From: Takakia lepidozioides
Lineage: Eukaryota; Streptophyta; Takakiopsida; Takakiales; Takakiaceae
Length of the DNA: 64,000 nt
Reading direction: 5' to 3'
Assembly: GCA_030704615.1 (NCBI GenBank)
Contig: CM060731.1
Span: 17,732,001 to 17,796,000, forward strand
Each line of letters starts with the position of its first letter. Position 1 is the stretch's first letter. Made by a program: the position numbers and the translations under genes. Positions 61,641-64,000 of the stretch are shown in pieces. The notes under the pieces were generated by a model that was not told the origin of the DNA, did not search any database, and was given only the letters and a program-made list of their open reading frames with translations.

Positions 61641-62636
61641 AATGTATTGGGGAAGGGCAGCTGATGAGGCCCTTCCACCATTTAAGAATGCGTGAACAAG
61701 GGCGATAGCCCGAGTGCACGCTTTCGAAAATGGCGGAAGGGCAGAGTCAGCTGCCCTTCACAGGAGTAGAAAACCAACCTGCCCCTTCATGGCGCCCCCC
61801 CCCCAAATTCAACATCTTACGAATTTCATAAGGTCCTAGGAGTCTTCTGCCTGGCGTATGTGTCAGGATATGAAATTTCCGGTCTGAGAAGAGATTTTAA
61901 CATAGGGAATTTCTAGGTGGTTTTTTGCCTATTAAGGACATTCACAGTTCAGGTCATGCAGATAGTTCAACACAATACACTAACAAGATTGGAATAGTTG
62001 CAAGGATATTTCAGCCATAGCCTTGTGCAATTATGAAGAATCAGCCACAGTTCAAATCGACCCAGTAGCGATGTCTTTTGGGTGCTACACATGGTTAGCT
62101 TTCAACTTTTGGCAAGTCTGGTTTATCCCATGAATTTTGGTTTGAATGCTAGGAGCCAACTATATTTTGCCGGGATTTTTAACCTAATTTCAACTTCTTT
62201 CTGTTGTTCATGTCAATGGAAATCCGACCTTATCAAAACTGATACCATGAATTCTTTCCTCTGCAAATCAGGACTTGAACTTATTGTTGTTTGACAACAT
62301 AGGAGAGGAATTAAATATGTCAGTGACAACAACGGCGAGGATAAAGGTGAACTCAGTTTACTCCCACAAGCCTTACCAGATTTGCAAATCTCCACCAGTC
62401 AAAATGTGAAGTTGGTCAGCAGAGGGCTAATTCCTGCCAGTATGTCTCTTCCTGTGAGATGAAACCATAATGATCGATAAGGCAGCTCCTAATTGGCGGT
62501 GACTATTGCCGCCCCATGAGAACTACCCAATGTTCCAACTACTTTGCCCAGCCAGGGCAAGAGAGGGGAGGGAAGAGTCGCTACCAGGAATTTCTTGACA
62601 GAGCTAGCTGCTAGCCCATACTCCAGAGCATATAAT
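61641..62636. other. No recognisable gene
   Basis: Spacer with a short poly-C run near 61796. No conserved protein or RNA was seen. Confidence 0.5.
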
Positions 62637-62722
62637 CAGGCAACTAAGCAAAGGTCAAGCCTGCATCATATCCATACCTCAGGCAACTAAGCAAAGGCCA
62701 AGCCTGCATCATATCCGAACCC
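62637..62722. repeat. Two-copy tandem duplication, period 43 bp
   Basis: AGGCAACTAAGCAAAGG(T/C)CA followed by AGCCTGCATCATATCC occurs twice in a row, with three or four differences. Confidence 0.85.
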
Positions 62723-62868
62723 CAGCTAGCAGTGCACACATGCTTTGCTTTGCTGTCTTTGTGATGCTTGTGCTGATCACTTGTATCATACCGTCTGGAA
62801 GAGGCATCTTTCGAACTCTTGCCAGTTTGGGGGTTGGAACAAAGGCCAAGGTTTGCACATTGGGTTAC

Positions 62869-63210
62869 CGTGCAATCTGATAGGCCTTCGTCTTTTGACA
62901 TTCCTCACAATCCCAATCCCCTTGTGGTACTGCGTCAAACCGCCTCTGCATACAATAGCTGCCCCACGCATGCAAGTGAGGGTATGGTAGATTTGGGCAG
63001 CTGTGTTTACACCCACTTACCCATGTCAATTGAAGGTGTTCAAGGGCCCATGCACAATCCACATTACAGATCATCATCCCAACCAAAAGTGTACTACCCA
63101 CCAAGAAATGTATCCCAAGCTTACATGTGTTCCGCACCCTCATTACATGTGCTGCAAACAGCAAGAACCTCCTCATAGCCAGAGTTCCCACAAATATCAC
63201 ACACTTTAAC
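62869..63210 (-). CDS. PHD-finger protein, AIPP/IDM-like, partial (two exons resolved)
   Basis: Resolved exons are complement(63125..63210) and complement(62869..62958), joined in phase 2. Together they read VKVCDICGNSGYEEVLAVCS, TCNEGAEHIYCMQRRFDAVP and QGDWDCEECQKTK: a C4HC3 PHD zinc finger with all eight ligands. The C-x-x-C-GxxGxE...GAEHxYCM pattern is that of the plant AIPP2/AIPP3-type reader, which acts in histone-mark recognition and transcript processing or silencing. Splice sites are good (acceptors CAG, donors GTAAGC and GTAACC). Flanking exons are not resolved. A lysine/serine-rich coding-like stretch at 62720-62815 (minus) may be the next exon, and 63640-64000 may hold upstream exons; the gene could run past the window. 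Confidence 0.8.
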
Positions 63211-64000
63211 CTGCTAACCAGAACAAACCCAACAACCAATGACTGCTGTGTCAGGTGAGAATAAAGTCTTCCCCAGGTTCTCCAAAGAGGTGCTAACTAT
63301 GACAATGTTACACATACACTTCCTGTAAGAACATTCGTCAGATGAGAAAAGCATGACTCGTATGTGTACTTTGTGTTTGTGAGATGAACTGGCTAGAATG
63401 AACCTGCAGCCAAATTTCCTCAGAGATTCTCTCTGAGATTATTGTAAACTTGGCCTAAATTGCGGAAAACCACTTGTTTACATTGACTTTCAGTCAACAT
63501 ATCTAAGTATCTATGGCCACTTGCAGCCACTTCCTGGATGAGTGCAACGAAGCAGATAACAGGTGTAGAAAGGGGATTTGCCACCCACTGAATTGGTAAT
63601 TGGTACATCCCATATAATCTTTCTACACCTGCTGTCTCGTTATCATCTCAAGTGGAGATGGTACAAGGCAATCCACTCAGAATAGTTTGCAAATCCAGCA
63701 GTAGCTTTGGACGGTTGAGCATGGAATTGGCGCTGACAACTACAGATGTAGAATCCTTGATGCCTCTTCCAAGACAATAGCTTCACCACTTTGTATCCTC
63801 AGAGGACAACCTAGCAAAGACGGAGTTCGGCATAAGGTCCTCAGAGAGGGAAATAGAGAACACTCTGATTACTCAGGAAGCTGGGCTTGCTAGGGCAGTT
63901 GGGCCCAAAGGCCTCACCTCCGATGGGGCATCCATGACCTGTTGAGCTCTTCTAAGGACAACAGGTTCTGCTGGTTGAAGAGAGGACTTGATATGGTTCT
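63211..64000. other. Window end; possible upstream part of the PHD gene
   Basis: No confident exon is visible. On the minus strand a frame near 63860-64000 (SSLQPAEPVVLRRAQQVMDA) is coding-like and could be an upstream exon, but nothing ties it to the PHD exons beyond proximity. Confidence 0.3.

Overview
The window is nuclear DNA of a land plant. The evidence is small GT-AG introns, plant-type U2 snRNA genes with an upstream sequence element (USE), a plant GONST3-type nucleotide-sugar transporter, a plant DCD-domain gene, many decayed PPR (PLS/DYW) fragments and many short inverted-repeat transposons. Abundant PPR debris would suit a seed-free lineage (moss, lycophyte or fern), but that is inference and no species call is made.

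Layout. 0-11.7 kb is gene-poor: a decayed DYW-type PPR tail, a fragment of an unrecognised gene, SINE-like and other dispersed repeats, and a clean hAT-type MITE with an 8-bp target duplication. 11.7-13.7 kb is an intronless TM9SF (endomembrane protein 70) gene. 17.3-39.0 kb is the centrepiece: a DCD-domain gene whose fifth exon is about 19.0 kb of uninterrupted reading frame made of degenerate tandem repeats. All exon junctions agree in phase and predict about 6,636 residues. 40.0-41.0 kb is a pogo/Tigger-like element carrying what looks like a transposase tail. 42.5-43.7 kb is an intronless GONST3-type Golgi GDP-sugar transporter.

From 44.7 to 61.3 kb two arms of about 1.3 kb form an inverted duplication, each holding a U2 snRNA gene with its promoter, pointing toward each other. 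Between them, on the minus strand, lie COQ5 (8 exons, ubiquinone C-methyltransferase) and an ADCK2-like ABC1 kinase (6 exons), head to tail. Both belong to families tied to mitochondrial coenzyme Q. The same interval holds an orphan PP2A exon and a PPR pseudogene split by three inverted-repeat transposons; removing them rejoins the PPR homology. The window ends in a partly resolved AIPP/IDM-like PHD-finger gene on the minus strand.

Exon boundaries were set by hand from splice signals, phase and family conservation. No alignment, transcript data or search was available. The strongest candidate for something undescribed is the giant repeat-bearing DCD protein.
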